Of a stretch of DNA of 6,871 nucleotides, positions 1-6,000 are shown piece by piece. The stretch is from an uncultured Eubacteriales bacterium (GTDB lineage: Bacteria > Bacillota > Clostridia > Oscillospirales > Acutalibacteraceae). Within the stretch, counting starts at the first letter, position 1. Every line of letters starts with the position of its first letter. The notes under the pieces are model-generated. The model was not told the DNA's origin, made no database searches, and saw nothing but the letters and a program-made list of their open reading frames with translations. The position numbers and the translations under genes were made by a program. The DNA is taken from assembly GCA_900321665.1 (NCBI GenBank), contig ONWY01000093.1, positions 1 to 6,871 on the forward strand, read 5' to 3'.

Positions 1-530
1 GGACCGCCGGAAGCGGTGAGAATAATTCTCTTAAGCGCAGATTTGCGCGGCGATGACTGCAAGCATTGAAAAATGGCTGAGTGCTCGCTGTCTACCGGGT
101 AAATATTTACCTGCTTTTGCTTTGCTGCGCGCATCACAAGCTCACCGCCTGCAACGAGTGTTTCTTTATTGGCAAGAGCTATGTTTTTACCGGCTTCAAT
201 CGCCTTTAAAGTAGGAACTAATCCTACCATTCCGACCACCGAAGTCAAAACGGTATCGCATTGCGCTTCCTGTGCGCAGGCAATTAAACCCTCCATCCCC
301 GCTTCAACCTGAACGGGTGTATCTGCCAAGCGGCTTTTTAGCTCGCTATAGCGGCTTTCGTCGAAAACGGCAACCAAATTCGGTTGAAATTCTCGCGCCT
401 GTTTCTCTAATAATTCTATATTATTATGCACGCAAAGCGCGGTAACATGAAAACCGCGCTTTCTGACTACATCGAGTGCCTGTGTCCCTATCGACCCTGT
501 CGAACCGAGTATGGATAAATTATTTGTCAT
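1..530 (-). CDS. dxr: 1-deoxy-D-xylulose 5-phosphate reductoisomerase, N-terminal part (cut by window edge)
   Basis: Catalyses the NADPH-dependent rearrangement and reduction of DXP to 2-C-methyl-D-erythritol 4-phosphate, the committed step of the MEP isoprenoid pathway, in the cytosol. I translated 176 codons from the ATG at 530 with no stop before the window edge; the full family protein is about 380-400 residues, so the C-terminal half is missing. The start has the Rossmann NADPH motif GSTGSIG (about residues 9-15). NKETLVAGG lies at about 120-128, PVDSEHSAIFQCL (acidic metal/substrate site) at about 144-156, and the visible part ends in ILTASGG, the start of the conserved Ser-Gly-Gly-Pro substrate loop. 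The start codon overlaps the cdsA stop as ATGA (527-530), suggesting translational coupling. It is the last gene seen in the pyrH unit, and its product feeds the isopentenyl diphosphate used by the neighbouring UppS. Identification is secure. Confidence 0.96.
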   Translation of the reverse strand, partial: MTNNLSILGSTGSIGTQALDVVRKRGFHVTALCVHNNIELLEKQAREFQPNLVAVFDESRYSELKSRLADTPVQVEAGMEGLIACAQEAQCDTVLTSVVGMVGLVPTLKAIEAGKNIALANKETLVAGGELVMRAAKQKQVNIYPVDSEHSAIFQCLQSSPRKSALKRIILTASGG

Positions 531-1320
531 GTCTTTATCATCACCATTATTTTACAAATCGCATATAAAATCGGTGCTACATAAAGCACACTGTCGTATC
601 TGTCAAGGATACCGCCGTGCCCCGGGAAAAAGTTACCGAAGTCTTTCACACCGAAGTTTCTTTTGATTGTGGAAGCGGAAAGGTCGCCCATAATGGAAAG
701 TGTTGCCAATATGGGAGAAATAATCGCCACAATGACGATATTAAACATAGCGGGCTTATAATCAGCGGTTGCAAAGGTATTAAATAAAATAAAGTATAAT
801 ACCGTAAATATTTCGCCGATGACAATTCCGCCGATATAGCCTTCCCAGGATTTTTTCGGGCTGATGTTCGGCGCACATTCGGGTAATAATGATACAGCGC
901 ATGGAAAGCAGGTAGCAGCGAAAGCCCCAAGGAAACGACGATTGTGCCAAACATCAGTGTGGCAACGGTCTCAAATTTCACGCTTGTGTAGTGCTTTAAA
1001 AGTGAATGAAGCACAACGAGCACATATAAAATTGTGACTAAAATTAAAATTGTATGCAGATTAATCGGTATGCTCTTGCCGAAAAAGCCGGCATAGGAGG
1101 CATCCCCCGCCACTAAAAACGGCACAATTCCCGCATAAACCATGGAAGTGGCCTTGAGCATTTTGCTTTTAATTTTGATAACACCGATTAATTCGTGCAC
1201 GGATATCACACAAAAAGCACAAATCGGCACTAACAGAAAAATGGAATTAATTTCCGAAAGCAAAATGATAACAATTGCGCCAATAACCGCAACAATAGCG
1301 GTTATGATTCTTTTTTTCAT
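527..1320 (-). pseudogene. cdsA: Phosphatidate cytidylyltransferase (CDP-diacylglycerol synthase), frameshifted with an internal segment missing
   Basis: CdsA makes CDP-diacylglycerol from phosphatidate and CTP in the membrane, the branch point of phospholipid synthesis. The ATG at 1320 directly follows the uppS stop (TAG-ATG). The first ~147 residues are a normal hydrophobic multi-span N-terminal half, MKKRIITAIVAV onward. Near 880 the frame is lost: the original frame runs into unrelated residues and stops at 646. The frame ending at 527 resumes with APNISPKKSWEGYIGG and carries the family signature at about 593-673 (STIKR, KDFG, PGHGGILDRYD). In homologues the stretch just before the ISPKK motif is a membrane segment with Asp-x-x-Ala-Tyr-Phe-x-Gly and a Gly-Lys-x-Lys turn. 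Nothing like it occurs here in any frame, so about 30-40 codons appear lost, not just one base. The joined remainder would be 264 residues. A single-base error alone does not explain it; either a real deletion or an assembly collapse is possible. The family call is certain; whether the cell's gene is broken is not. Confidence 0.85.
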
Positions 1321-2058
1321 CTATTTTACACCACCAAATCTTCTTTGTCTGTTGGAAAAATCATGTATCGCGCGGTCTAAATCTCTTGTAGTGAAATCAG
1401 GCCAAAGCACATTGTCAAACCAAAATTCCGAATAAGCAGATTGCCAAATCAGGAAGTTGGAAAGTCTGAATTCACAGCTCGGGCGAATGATTAAATCCGG
1501 GTCGGGCTGATTAGCGGTATAAATACTTGCACTAATCATATCCTCGGTGATGTCCTCCGGTTCGATTTCACCGGCTTTCACCTTTTGCGCAATTTTTTTG
1601 CAAGCGGTGGCAATTTCCTGCCTGCCGCCATAATTAATTGCCATGTTGACAATGGCGCCGGTATTGTCTTTGGAGGCAGCTTCAATGCGATTCATCAGCT
1701 CTATTAAATCCGGTCGTAAGACAGACCTGTCGCCGATAAAAATCATGCGCATATCGGTCTCCAGCAGCCTTTGCTCCGCTTCAATCAGGTAGTCCTTAAA
1801 CAAATTCATAATGGTTTCGACTTCCTCTTTGGAGCGCTTCCAATTTTCGGTAGAAAAGGCATAAAAGGTCATATATTTCACACCGATTTTATTCATATAA
1901 TCGGAAATGGTGCGGAAGTTGTTTGCACCCTTTTTGTGCCCTGCCGTACGCGGCAAGCCTCTTTTTTTTGCCCATCTGCCATTGCCATCCATAATAATGG
2001 CAATGTGCTGCGGAACAATCAGAGGCTGTGATTTCTCTTTTTTAAAAATAGCCATCAT
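1321..2058 (-). CDS. uppS: Isoprenyl transferase / undecaprenyl diphosphate synthase (cis-prenyltransferase)
   Basis: Adds isopentenyl diphosphate units in cis to farnesyl diphosphate to give the C55 lipid carrier for peptidoglycan and wall polymers, at the cytosolic membrane face. It has 245 residues, usual for the family. Visible motifs are HIAIIMDGNGRWAKKRG (18-34, with catalytic Asp24), FSTENW (68-73), NYGGRQEI (142-149), the diphosphate/Mg site RPSCEFRLSNF (192-202) and RQRRFGG (238-244). The usual form of the fourth motif is RTSGE or RTGGE; here Gly is Cys and Thr is Pro, while Arg192 and Glu196 are kept. The start is one of two adjacent ATGs (2058 or 2055). The first overlaps the frr stop as TAATG and no strong Shine-Dalgarno precedes it, so reinitiation after frr is likely. 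The stop abuts the cdsA start. Confidence 0.97.
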   Translation of the reverse strand: MMAIFKKEKSQPLIVPQHIAIIMDGNGRWAKKRGLPRTAGHKKGANNFRTISDYMNKIGVKYMTFYAFSTENWKRSKEEVETIMNLFKDYLIEAEQRLLETDMRMIFIGDRSVLRPDLIELMNRIEAASKDNTGAIVNMAINYGGRQEIATACKKIAQKVKAGEIEPEDITEDMISASIYTANQPDPDLIIRPSCEFRLSNFLIWQSAYSEFWFDNVLWPDFTTRDLDRAIHDFSNRQRRFGGVK

Positions 2059-2612
2059 TATACAGACATTATCTCGTCTTTCTTATCTTTTACAATTTTT
2101 TCACACTGCTCGATGAATTTGTCCGTGATGTCTTGAATTTCTTCTTCGCCATCATCAAAATCATCCTCAGTGATTTCGCTTGCTTTCTTCATCTTCTTGA
2201 GGGCATCCATGGAGTCGTGTCTGACAGCACGAACAGCAATTTTTGCCTCTTCCCCTCTTTTAGAGATATCCTTGGAAATTTCTTTTCTTCTTTCCTCGGT
2301 CAGCTTCGGGAAGATTAAGCGAATGCATTTGCCGTCGTTTTGCGGATTGATGCCGATATCGGATTCATTAATCGCCTTTTCAATTGCCTTTAGGGTGGAT
2401 ACATCCCAAGGGGTAATAACAAGGTTTGTCGCTTCGGAAACGCTCACCTGTGCCATCTGGTTGATTTGGGTGGGTACACCGTAGTAGTCAACCATCACTT
2501 TATTTAACACACCGGGGTTAGCGCGACCTGCTCTGATGGTGGCAAAGTCATTGTTTAAACTTGTGATGCATTTTTCCATTCTTTCTTTTGTGGTTTTAAA
2601 AAGCTGTTCCAT
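2058..2612 (-). CDS. frr: Ribosome recycling factor
   Basis: RRF acts with EF-G in the cytosol to split post-termination ribosomes. The product is 184 residues, the standard length. Domain I is the three-helix bundle, built from the N-terminal helix (residues 1-30, ending RAGRANP at 27-33) and the long C-terminal helices (about 105-184). Domain II lies between, with YYGVPTQINQMA at 43-54 and TPWD at 67-70. The helix II region has VRAVRHD (128-134), containing the conserved arginine of the functional hinge face. The ATG at 2612 is preceded by AAAGG at good spacing (2620-2624), and 53 bases separate it from the pyrH stop with no terminator visible. The last base of the stop codon is shared with the first possible uppS ATG. 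No unusual features. Confidence 0.98.
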   Translation of the reverse strand: MEQLFKTTKERMEKCITSLNNDFATIRAGRANPGVLNKVMVDYYGVPTQINQMAQVSVSEATNLVITPWDVSTLKAIEKAINESDIGINPQNDGKCIRLIFPKLTEERRKEISKDISKRGEEAKIAVRAVRHDSMDALKKMKKASEITEDDFDDGEEEIQDITDKFIEQCEKIVKDKKDEIMSV

Positions 2613-2665
2613 AATCGTACCTTTCTGCTCAAACGAGCGAATATATTTTATCGGTTGATTGTTTC

Positions 2666-3367
2666 TTAATCAGCAACCAAGGTGCCGATTGGTTTTTCGT
2701 GAATGGCATCAATGATGCTGTTTTCCTGCTCGAGGTTAAATACGAGAATCGGCATATGATTGTCTTTACAAAGGGCAAAAGCGGTGCTGTCCATCACATT
2801 GATATTTTTCTCAAGCACCTCTTGCGGGGTGATTTTATCAAATTTGACGGCATCCGCATATTTGTTCGGGTCTTTATCGTAAACGCCGTCAACATTTGTT
2901 GCCTTCATCAAAATATCGGCGCCGATTTCAATAGCTCTGAGCGCAGCGCCGGTATCGGTGGAGAAAAACGGATTACCCGTGCCGCAGCCGAAAATCAAAA
3001 CCTTACCGTTTTCTAAATTTTTCAAAGCTTTGTTATAATAATAGGTTTCGGCAAAGGTTTTCATTTCCGCCGCTGTTTCCACAACGACGGGCACACCGAG
3101 TCTCTCGAGCCCGTCAGACAAAGCGATGGCATTCATCACCGTTGCAAGCATACCGATATGGTCTGCCTTTACTCTGCTCATTTCACCGCTGCTTCTGCCG
3201 CGCCAAAAGTTACCGCCGCCAACGACAACGCCAACATCAACGCCTGCTTCTCTGCATGCCTTGATGGATTCGCAGACCTCCATAATCATAGCATCGTTTA
3301 AGCCAAAGCCTTTTTCACCGGCTAAGACTTCACCGGAAATTTTCAATAATATTCTTTTATACTTCAT
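2666..3367 (-). CDS. pyrH: UMP kinase (uridylate kinase, amino-acid kinase family)
   Basis: Phosphorylates UMP to UDP with ATP in pyrimidine nucleotide synthesis; family members are cytosolic hexamers controlled by GTP and UTP. The product is 233 residues, close to the usual 235-245. Motifs are KISGE (9-13), GGGNFWRG (50-57), ADHIGMLAT (68-76), GTGNPFFSTDT (129-139, UMP site), VDGVYDKDP (159-167, nucleotide site) and MDSTA (192-196). The ATG at 3367 has AGGTG at 3376-3380, eight bases upstream. It is the first gene of a transcription unit: a terminator (3495-3532) and an extended -10 promoter (3417-3425) lie between it and tsf. Being first, ahead of frr, uppS, cdsA and dxr, is the common Firmicute arrangement. 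No missing catalytic residues were noticed. Confidence 0.98.
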   Translation of the reverse strand: MKYKRILLKISGEVLAGEKGFGLNDAMIMEVCESIKACREAGVDVGVVVGGGNFWRGRSSGEMSRVKADHIGMLATVMNAIALSDGLERLGVPVVVETAAEMKTFAETYYYNKALKNLENGKVLIFGCGTGNPFFSTDTGAALRAIEIGADILMKATNVDGVYDKDPNKYADAVKFDKITPQEVLEKNINVMDSTAFALCKDNHMPILVFNLEQENSIIDAIHEKPIGTLVAD

Positions 3368-3416
3368 ATTCTTTACACCTTTATTTGTTTTTTATGCAAC
3401 AATCCATAGTTATTAC

Positions 3417-3445
3417 ATTATACCAATTTTACCATATATTGTTTT
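3417..3445 (-). promoter_or_regulatory. Extended -10 vegetative promoter for pyrH-frr-uppS-cdsA-dxr
   Basis: On the minus strand a perfect TATAAT (3422-3417) is preceded by TGG (3425-3423), which makes the TGn extension of an extended -10 element. At 17 bases the -35 position reads AAAACA (3445-3440), a poor match to TTGACA, as is common for extended -10 promoters. It lies in a very AT-rich gap just downstream of the tsf terminator. Transcription would begin near 3410, giving a leader of about 43 bases before the pyrH ATG. Assigned from sequence alone. Confidence 0.7.
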
Positions 3446-3494
3446 AAATTACAATAATATTACTATTTTTTGTTATTAATTACGAAATTATTGC

Positions 3495-3533
3495 AAAAAA
3501 ATAAGCACCAAGGCTAAAAACCTCGGTGCTTAT
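3495..3533 (-). terminator. Rho-independent terminator after tsf
   Basis: On the minus strand TAAGCACCGAGG (3532-3521) pairs with CCTTGGTGCTTA (3513-3502) through 12 pairs including one G-U wobble, with a 7-base loop. It is followed at once by seven T (3501-3495). It begins 29 bases after the tsf stop and ends the rpsB-tsf unit, separating it from pyrH. Confidence 0.95.
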
Positions 3534-3561
3534 GTTCTTTTTAAGTGAAAGTGTGCAAGAA

Positions 3562-4677
3562 TTACTCGCCTTTTACCATGCTGGCAATTTCATCGGCAAA
3601 GTTTTCTTCCTTCTTTTCAATGCCTTCGCCCTTAGCGTATCTGATGAAGCCGGTAACCTTAATATCGCCGCCGAGCTCCTTGGCAACGCTTGCAACATAG
3701 CCTTGCACATCGCCCTTGAACAAATCAGCGCGAACAAACTCCTGCTCTAACAGGCAAATTTCTTTGATTTGCTTGTTGAATCTGCCTTGTACAAGACCGT
3801 TGAAAATCTTGTTCTCGACAATTTCCGCTTTATGAGATTTTGCGATGGTAGCCAAAGTCTCTAAAGCTTCCTTGGAAATGAAGTTGACAAAGTTCTTTCT
3901 TTGCTTGTTATCAAGACCTTGGTAAATGGTGATATCTTCATCGCTCCACTTCTTCTCATCGGTAGCCTCTTTAATCAAATCGTTGAGAATGGGCATCGGA
4001 AGAGAATCGGGATGATTGAGTGCGCCATCGATAGTGAAGGATTTCATTTTCTCCAATTCCTCGGCGGAAATGTTCTCCTTATCGAGATACTCGGGGCTCA
4101 TAGCAGCAATTTGCATTGCCACATTCTTACCCATTGCAACAAACTCGGGCTTTGCGGCAATAGCATCGTCGGTATCAAACTTGACAACAACGCCTACTGC
4201 ACCGCCTGCGTGGATATAGGAAACCATAGTGCCGTCAATCACTTCAAAGCGGCGAACCTTCATGTTTTCCTTGATTTCCTGGATGAGCTCGGTGAGCTTA
4301 TCGTTGACAGTAATGCCTGCCTCCACAAGGGTTTCACCCATCAGCGCTTCAACATCTGCAGGGTTCTTTGCGATAATGGTTTTTGCAACATCATTACAAA
4401 AATCAACAAACTTTTGGTTCTTTGCAACGAAGTCGGTTTCACTGTTTACCTCAACAATAACGCCCTTTTTAGCAGCTTCATCGTAATAAGTAACAACAGC
4501 GCCGTCTGCCGCAACTCTGCCTGCCTTCTTAGCAACCATAGCCGCGCCTTTTTCTCTTAAAATATCAATCGCTTTATCCATATCGCCGCCGGCTTCTGTC
4601 AGTGCCTTTTTGCACTCCATCATGCCAACGCCTGTTTTTTCGCGAAGTTCTTTAACATCTTTAGCTGTAATAGCCAT
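3562..4677 (-). CDS. tsf: Translation elongation factor Ts with an internal insertion
   Basis: EF-Ts is the guanine nucleotide exchange factor that reloads EF-Tu. The ATG at 4677 follows GGGAGG at good spacing, 23 bases after the rpsB stop. Residues 1-50 form the UBA-like N-terminal domain (LREKTGVGMMECKKAL at 11-26). TDFVAKN (81-87) is the EF-Tu contact motif with the Asp-Phe pair that disturbs the Mg site. The core follows, with HAGGAVGVVV at 156-165. The C-terminal part has GRFNKQIKEICLLEQEFV (298-315) and ends in FIRYAKGEGIEKKEENF. The total of 371 residues is long; typical clostridial proteins are near 300. The excess sits at about 213-288, between the PEYLDKENISAEELEK segment and the Gly-Arg-Phe segment, where homologues have a short linker of about 20 residues. 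The reading frame is intact and base composition does not change, so this looks like a lineage insertion and not an error. A long open frame on the opposite strand (3901-4560) is a shadow. Confidence 0.97.
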   Translation of the reverse strand: MAITAKDVKELREKTGVGMMECKKALTEAGGDMDKAIDILREKGAAMVAKKAGRVAADGAVVTYYDEAAKKGVIVEVNSETDFVAKNQKFVDFCNDVAKTIIAKNPADVEALMGETLVEAGITVNDKLTELIQEIKENMKVRRFEVIDGTMVSYIHAGGAVGVVVKFDTDDAIAAKPEFVAMGKNVAMQIAAMSPEYLDKENISAEELEKMKSFTIDGALNHPDSLPMPILNDLIKEATDEKKWSDEDITIYQGLDNKQRKNFVNFISKEALETLATIAKSHKAEIVENKIFNGLVQGRFNKQIKEICLLEQEFVRADLFKGDVQGYVASVAKELGGDIKVTGFIRYAKGEGIEKKEENFADEIASMVKGE

Positions 4678-4700
4678 TTTAAAATCCTCCCGTTAATAAA

Positions 4701-5453
4701 TTATTCTGCATCCTCTGCTGCTTCGGCATTGTCGGCAGCGCCTTCGGTTGCTTCCTCAGCAACTTCATCTGCACCCTGTCTGCCTTCGATAATGGCATCA
4801 GCCATAGCGCCGGCTAAGAGCTTAACTGCACGAATAGCATCGTCGTTACCGGGGATAACATAATCAATTTCGTCAGGATCACAGTTAGTATCTACAATTG
4901 CAACAATCGGAATGCCGAGCTTCTTAGCTTCTGCAACGGCAATTCTCTCTTTACGCGGGTCAGCAATAAACATTGCCTGCGGGATTCTCTTCATCTCGGT
5001 GATACCGCCCATGAATTTCTCAAGCTTTTCAATCTCGAGATTAAGCTTGATAACTTCCTTCTTCGGGAGCATATCAAAGGTACCGTCTTCTCTCATGGTT
5101 TTGAGCTGTGCAAGACGACCTACTCTGCGGCGAATGGTCTTGAAGTTGGTGAGCATACCGCCTAACCAACGCGCATTTACATAGGGCATGCCGCATCTCT
5201 CGGCTTCTTCCTTGATGGAATCCTGTGCTTGCTTTTTGGTACCTACGAAAATCATTTCGCCGCCGTTTTCGGAAAGCTCTTTTACGAAAGCATATGCTTC
5301 GTCAAGCTTCTTAACGGTTTTCTGCAAATCGATGATGTAGATTCCGTTTCTTTCTGTGAAGATGTACTCAGCCATTTTGGGGTTCCATCTTCTTGTCTGA
5401 TGTCCAAAGTGGACGCCTGCTTCAAGCAGTTGTTTCATTGATACTACCGGCAT
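4701..5453 (-). CDS. rpsB: 30S ribosomal protein S2
   Basis: S2 joins the small subunit late and helps hold S1 or the mRNA region near the platform. The product is 250 residues. It opens with MPVVSMKQLLEAGVHFGHQ and has the signatures RRWNPKM (21-27), NGIYIIDLQKT (36-46), ARWLGGMLTNF (94-104) and PQAMFIADPRKE with GIPIVAIVDTN. A Glu/Ala-rich acidic tail (about 228-250) ends the protein. The frame stays open upstream to 5528, but the ATG at 5453 is chosen because it matches the family N-terminus and has a near-ideal AAAGGAGGA (5469-5461). Codons upstream of it encode a non-conserved Lys/Glu stretch lying in a structured leader. tsf follows after 23 bases. A promoter (5570-5598) and a stem-loop leader precede it. 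Confidence 0.98.
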   Translation of the reverse strand: MPVVSMKQLLEAGVHFGHQTRRWNPKMAEYIFTERNGIYIIDLQKTVKKLDEAYAFVKELSENGGEMIFVGTKKQAQDSIKEEAERCGMPYVNARWLGGMLTNFKTIRRRVGRLAQLKTMREDGTFDMLPKKEVIKLNLEIEKLEKFMGGITEMKRIPQAMFIADPRKERIAVAEAKKLGIPIVAIVDTNCDPDEIDYVIPGNDDAIRAVKLLAGAMADAIIEGRQGADEVAEEATEGAADNAEAAEDAE

Positions 5454-5460
5454 TTTTATT

Positions 5461-5469
5461 TCCTCCTTT
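5461..5469 (-). promoter_or_regulatory. Shine-Dalgarno that sets the rpsB start
   Basis: AAAGGAGGA on the minus strand, followed by AATAAAA and the ATG at 5453. It is the strongest ribosome binding site in the window. It decides between 5453 and the longer open frame reaching 5528. It lies about 11 bases downstream of the base of the leader stem, so folding could affect access to it only indirectly. Confidence 0.9.
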
Positions 5470-5480
5470 GTTTTTTCCAC

Positions 5481-5540
5481 CGCAGTGCTCTTCTTTTGCA
5501 GCACATTTTTTGAAATGCACACCTGCAAAATCCCACTGCG
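5481..5540 (-). ncRNA. Structured rpsB 5' leader, candidate S2 autoregulatory element
   Basis: The minus-strand RNA folds into one long interrupted hairpin. P1 is CGCAGTG (5540-5534) with CACTGCG (5487-5481). P2 is TTTTGCA (5530-5524) with TGCAAAA (5500-5494). P3 is GTGCATTT (5520-5513) with AAATGTGC (5508-5501), including two G-U pairs and closing on a CAAA tetraloop. Between P1 and P2 is an asymmetric internal loop, GGA against GAAGAG; between P2 and P3 is a GGT bulge on one side. No T run follows, so it is not a terminator. The position just before the rpsB ribosome binding site, and the purine-rich internal loop, resemble ribosomal protein leaders, which often imitate the protein's rRNA site. 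S2-responsive leaders are known in gammaproteobacteria; that this is one is inference. RNase III processing or mRNA stabilisation are alternatives. Confidence 0.6.
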
Positions 5541-5569
5541 TGCGTATTGCCTAAAATATCAGCCGTAAT

Positions 5570-5598
5570 ATATTAACATATATATAATTTATTTTCAA
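5570..5598 (-). promoter_or_regulatory. Vegetative promoter for rpsB-tsf
   Basis: On the minus strand TTGAAA (5598-5593; five of six to TTGACA) is followed after exactly 17 bases by TAATAT (5575-5570; four of six to TATAAT), with TGT just before it giving an extended -10 TGn. It begins 20 bases after the ylmC stop. Transcription would start near 5563, giving a leader of about 110 bases that contains the long hairpin. Confidence 0.65.
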
Positions 5599-5617
5599 GC
5601 ATTTTTTGAAATTAATT

Positions 5618-5908
5618 TTAATTCCAAATTTTATCCAAGAAACTCTTTTCCGGTACCAATTTTTTGAGCTCACCGCAGCACTCGACCAAAATGGCATCCT
5701 TGCCGATTACGCGGATATTGCACCACTCGATTCTCACCTTTTCGCTTTTGGCAAAAAAAGAGCCGTTTTTTGCCTTAACGGCAATAATTAAAGCCGATAG
5801 GCACGCGTTTTCCGAATTCAGCTCGACATCGCAGAGATTGCCGATGCGCTCCCCTGTCGCCGCATCAATGACAGATTTTTCCAACAGTTCCATAATTGAG
5901 CATTTCAT
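5618..5908 (-). CDS. ylmC: YlmC/YmxH-family PRC-barrel sporulation protein
   Basis: A 96-residue protein with the PRC-barrel layout of the YlmC/YmxH family. It has a short N-terminal helix (IMELLEKSVID), then TGERIGNLCDVELN (18-31), a central strand LSALIIAV (37-44), and a basic or aromatic turn leading to VRIEWCNIRVIGKDAILV (58-75), which matches the family's IPWxxIxxIGxDxILV pattern. Family members are found in endospore formers, often beside sigG, as here, but their biochemical role is not defined and I do not assign one. The ATG at 5908 is preferred. The GTG at 5917 lies inside the ribosome binding site GAGGTGAT (5920-5913), which is at ideal distance from 5908. Six Cys (residues 3, 26, 36, 63, 77, 78) is high for its size. 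It is divergent from sigG and no strong terminator separates it from rpsB. Confidence 0.85.
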   Translation of the reverse strand: MKCSIMELLEKSVIDAATGERIGNLCDVELNSENACLSALIIAVKAKNGSFFAKSEKVRIEWCNIRVIGKDAILVECCGELKKLVPEKSFLDKIWN

Positions 5909-5925
5909 GGTTATCACCTCTTAAA

Positions 5926-5931
5926 ATTATA
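5926..5931 (-). promoter_or_regulatory. Possible -10 element for ylmC
   Basis: A perfect TATAAT on the minus strand lies 17 bases before the ylmC ATG. The -35 position has no TTGACA-like sequence, and the start site would fall at or next to the Shine-Dalgarno, giving an extremely short leader. This weakens the call; it may be chance in an AT-rich gap, or part of a sporulation promoter I cannot classify. Confidence 0.25.
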
Positions 5932-5952
5932 TTCGCCTTTCCAAAACTTATG

Positions 5953-5982
5953 TGAATTTATCGGCATATAGCGGTCAATACT
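5953..5982 (+). promoter_or_regulatory. Weak candidate forespore (sigma-F/G type) promoter for sigG
   Basis: TGAATT (5953-5958) and GGTCAATACT (5973-5982) partly fit the sigma-F/sigma-G pattern of a G-x-A-T-A-like -35 and a GGnnAnnnTT or CATnnTA-like -10 about 15-17 bases apart. Neither box is a full match, and the predicted start would lie very near the ribosome binding site. It is listed because sigG is expected to be forespore controlled and no vegetative promoter is visible. Confidence 0.22.
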
Positions 5983-5988
5983 GTTAGC

Positions 5989-5996
5989 GGAGTGAT
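5989..5996 (+). promoter_or_regulatory. Ribosome binding site deciding the sigG start
   Basis: GGAGTGAT resembles GGAGGTGAT with one G missing. Its GGAG lies eight bases before the GTG at 6001, which is ideal. The other in-frame GTG at 5992 overlaps the GGAG itself and so cannot use it. Confidence 0.75.
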
Positions 5997-6000
5997 AATT

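Noticed and set aside
1142..1435. 97-codon plus-strand frame across the cdsA/uppS junction
   Set aside because: A shadow of two real minus-strand genes with no start signal or homology.
3901..4560. 219-codon open frame on the plus strand opposite tsf
   Set aside because: It mirrors tsf codon bias, has no ribosome binding site or recognisable domain, and lies fully antisense to a conserved gene.
5456..5506. 16-codon very basic mini-ORF in the rpsB leader, ending just before the rpsB ATG
   Set aside because: Its ATG lies inside the P3 stem with no Shine-Dalgarno, and its Lys/Arg content follows from the purine-rich ribosome binding region. Chance is the simpler reading, though it could be tested for conservation.
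5454..5528. Extended N-terminus for S2 starting at 5528
   Set aside because: The extra 25 residues are not family-like, lie in the structured leader and lack a ribosome binding site, whereas 5453 has an excellent one.
5591..5612. Weak hairpin (TTTCAA/TTGAAA) after ylmC as a terminator
   Set aside because: The stem is only six A/T-rich pairs with no T run, and it overlaps the rpsB -35 box.
5950..5978. TTGACC (minus strand) as a -35 box for ylmC
   Set aside because: At 16-19 base spacing there is no -10-like hexamer, and the only TATAAT is too far away.
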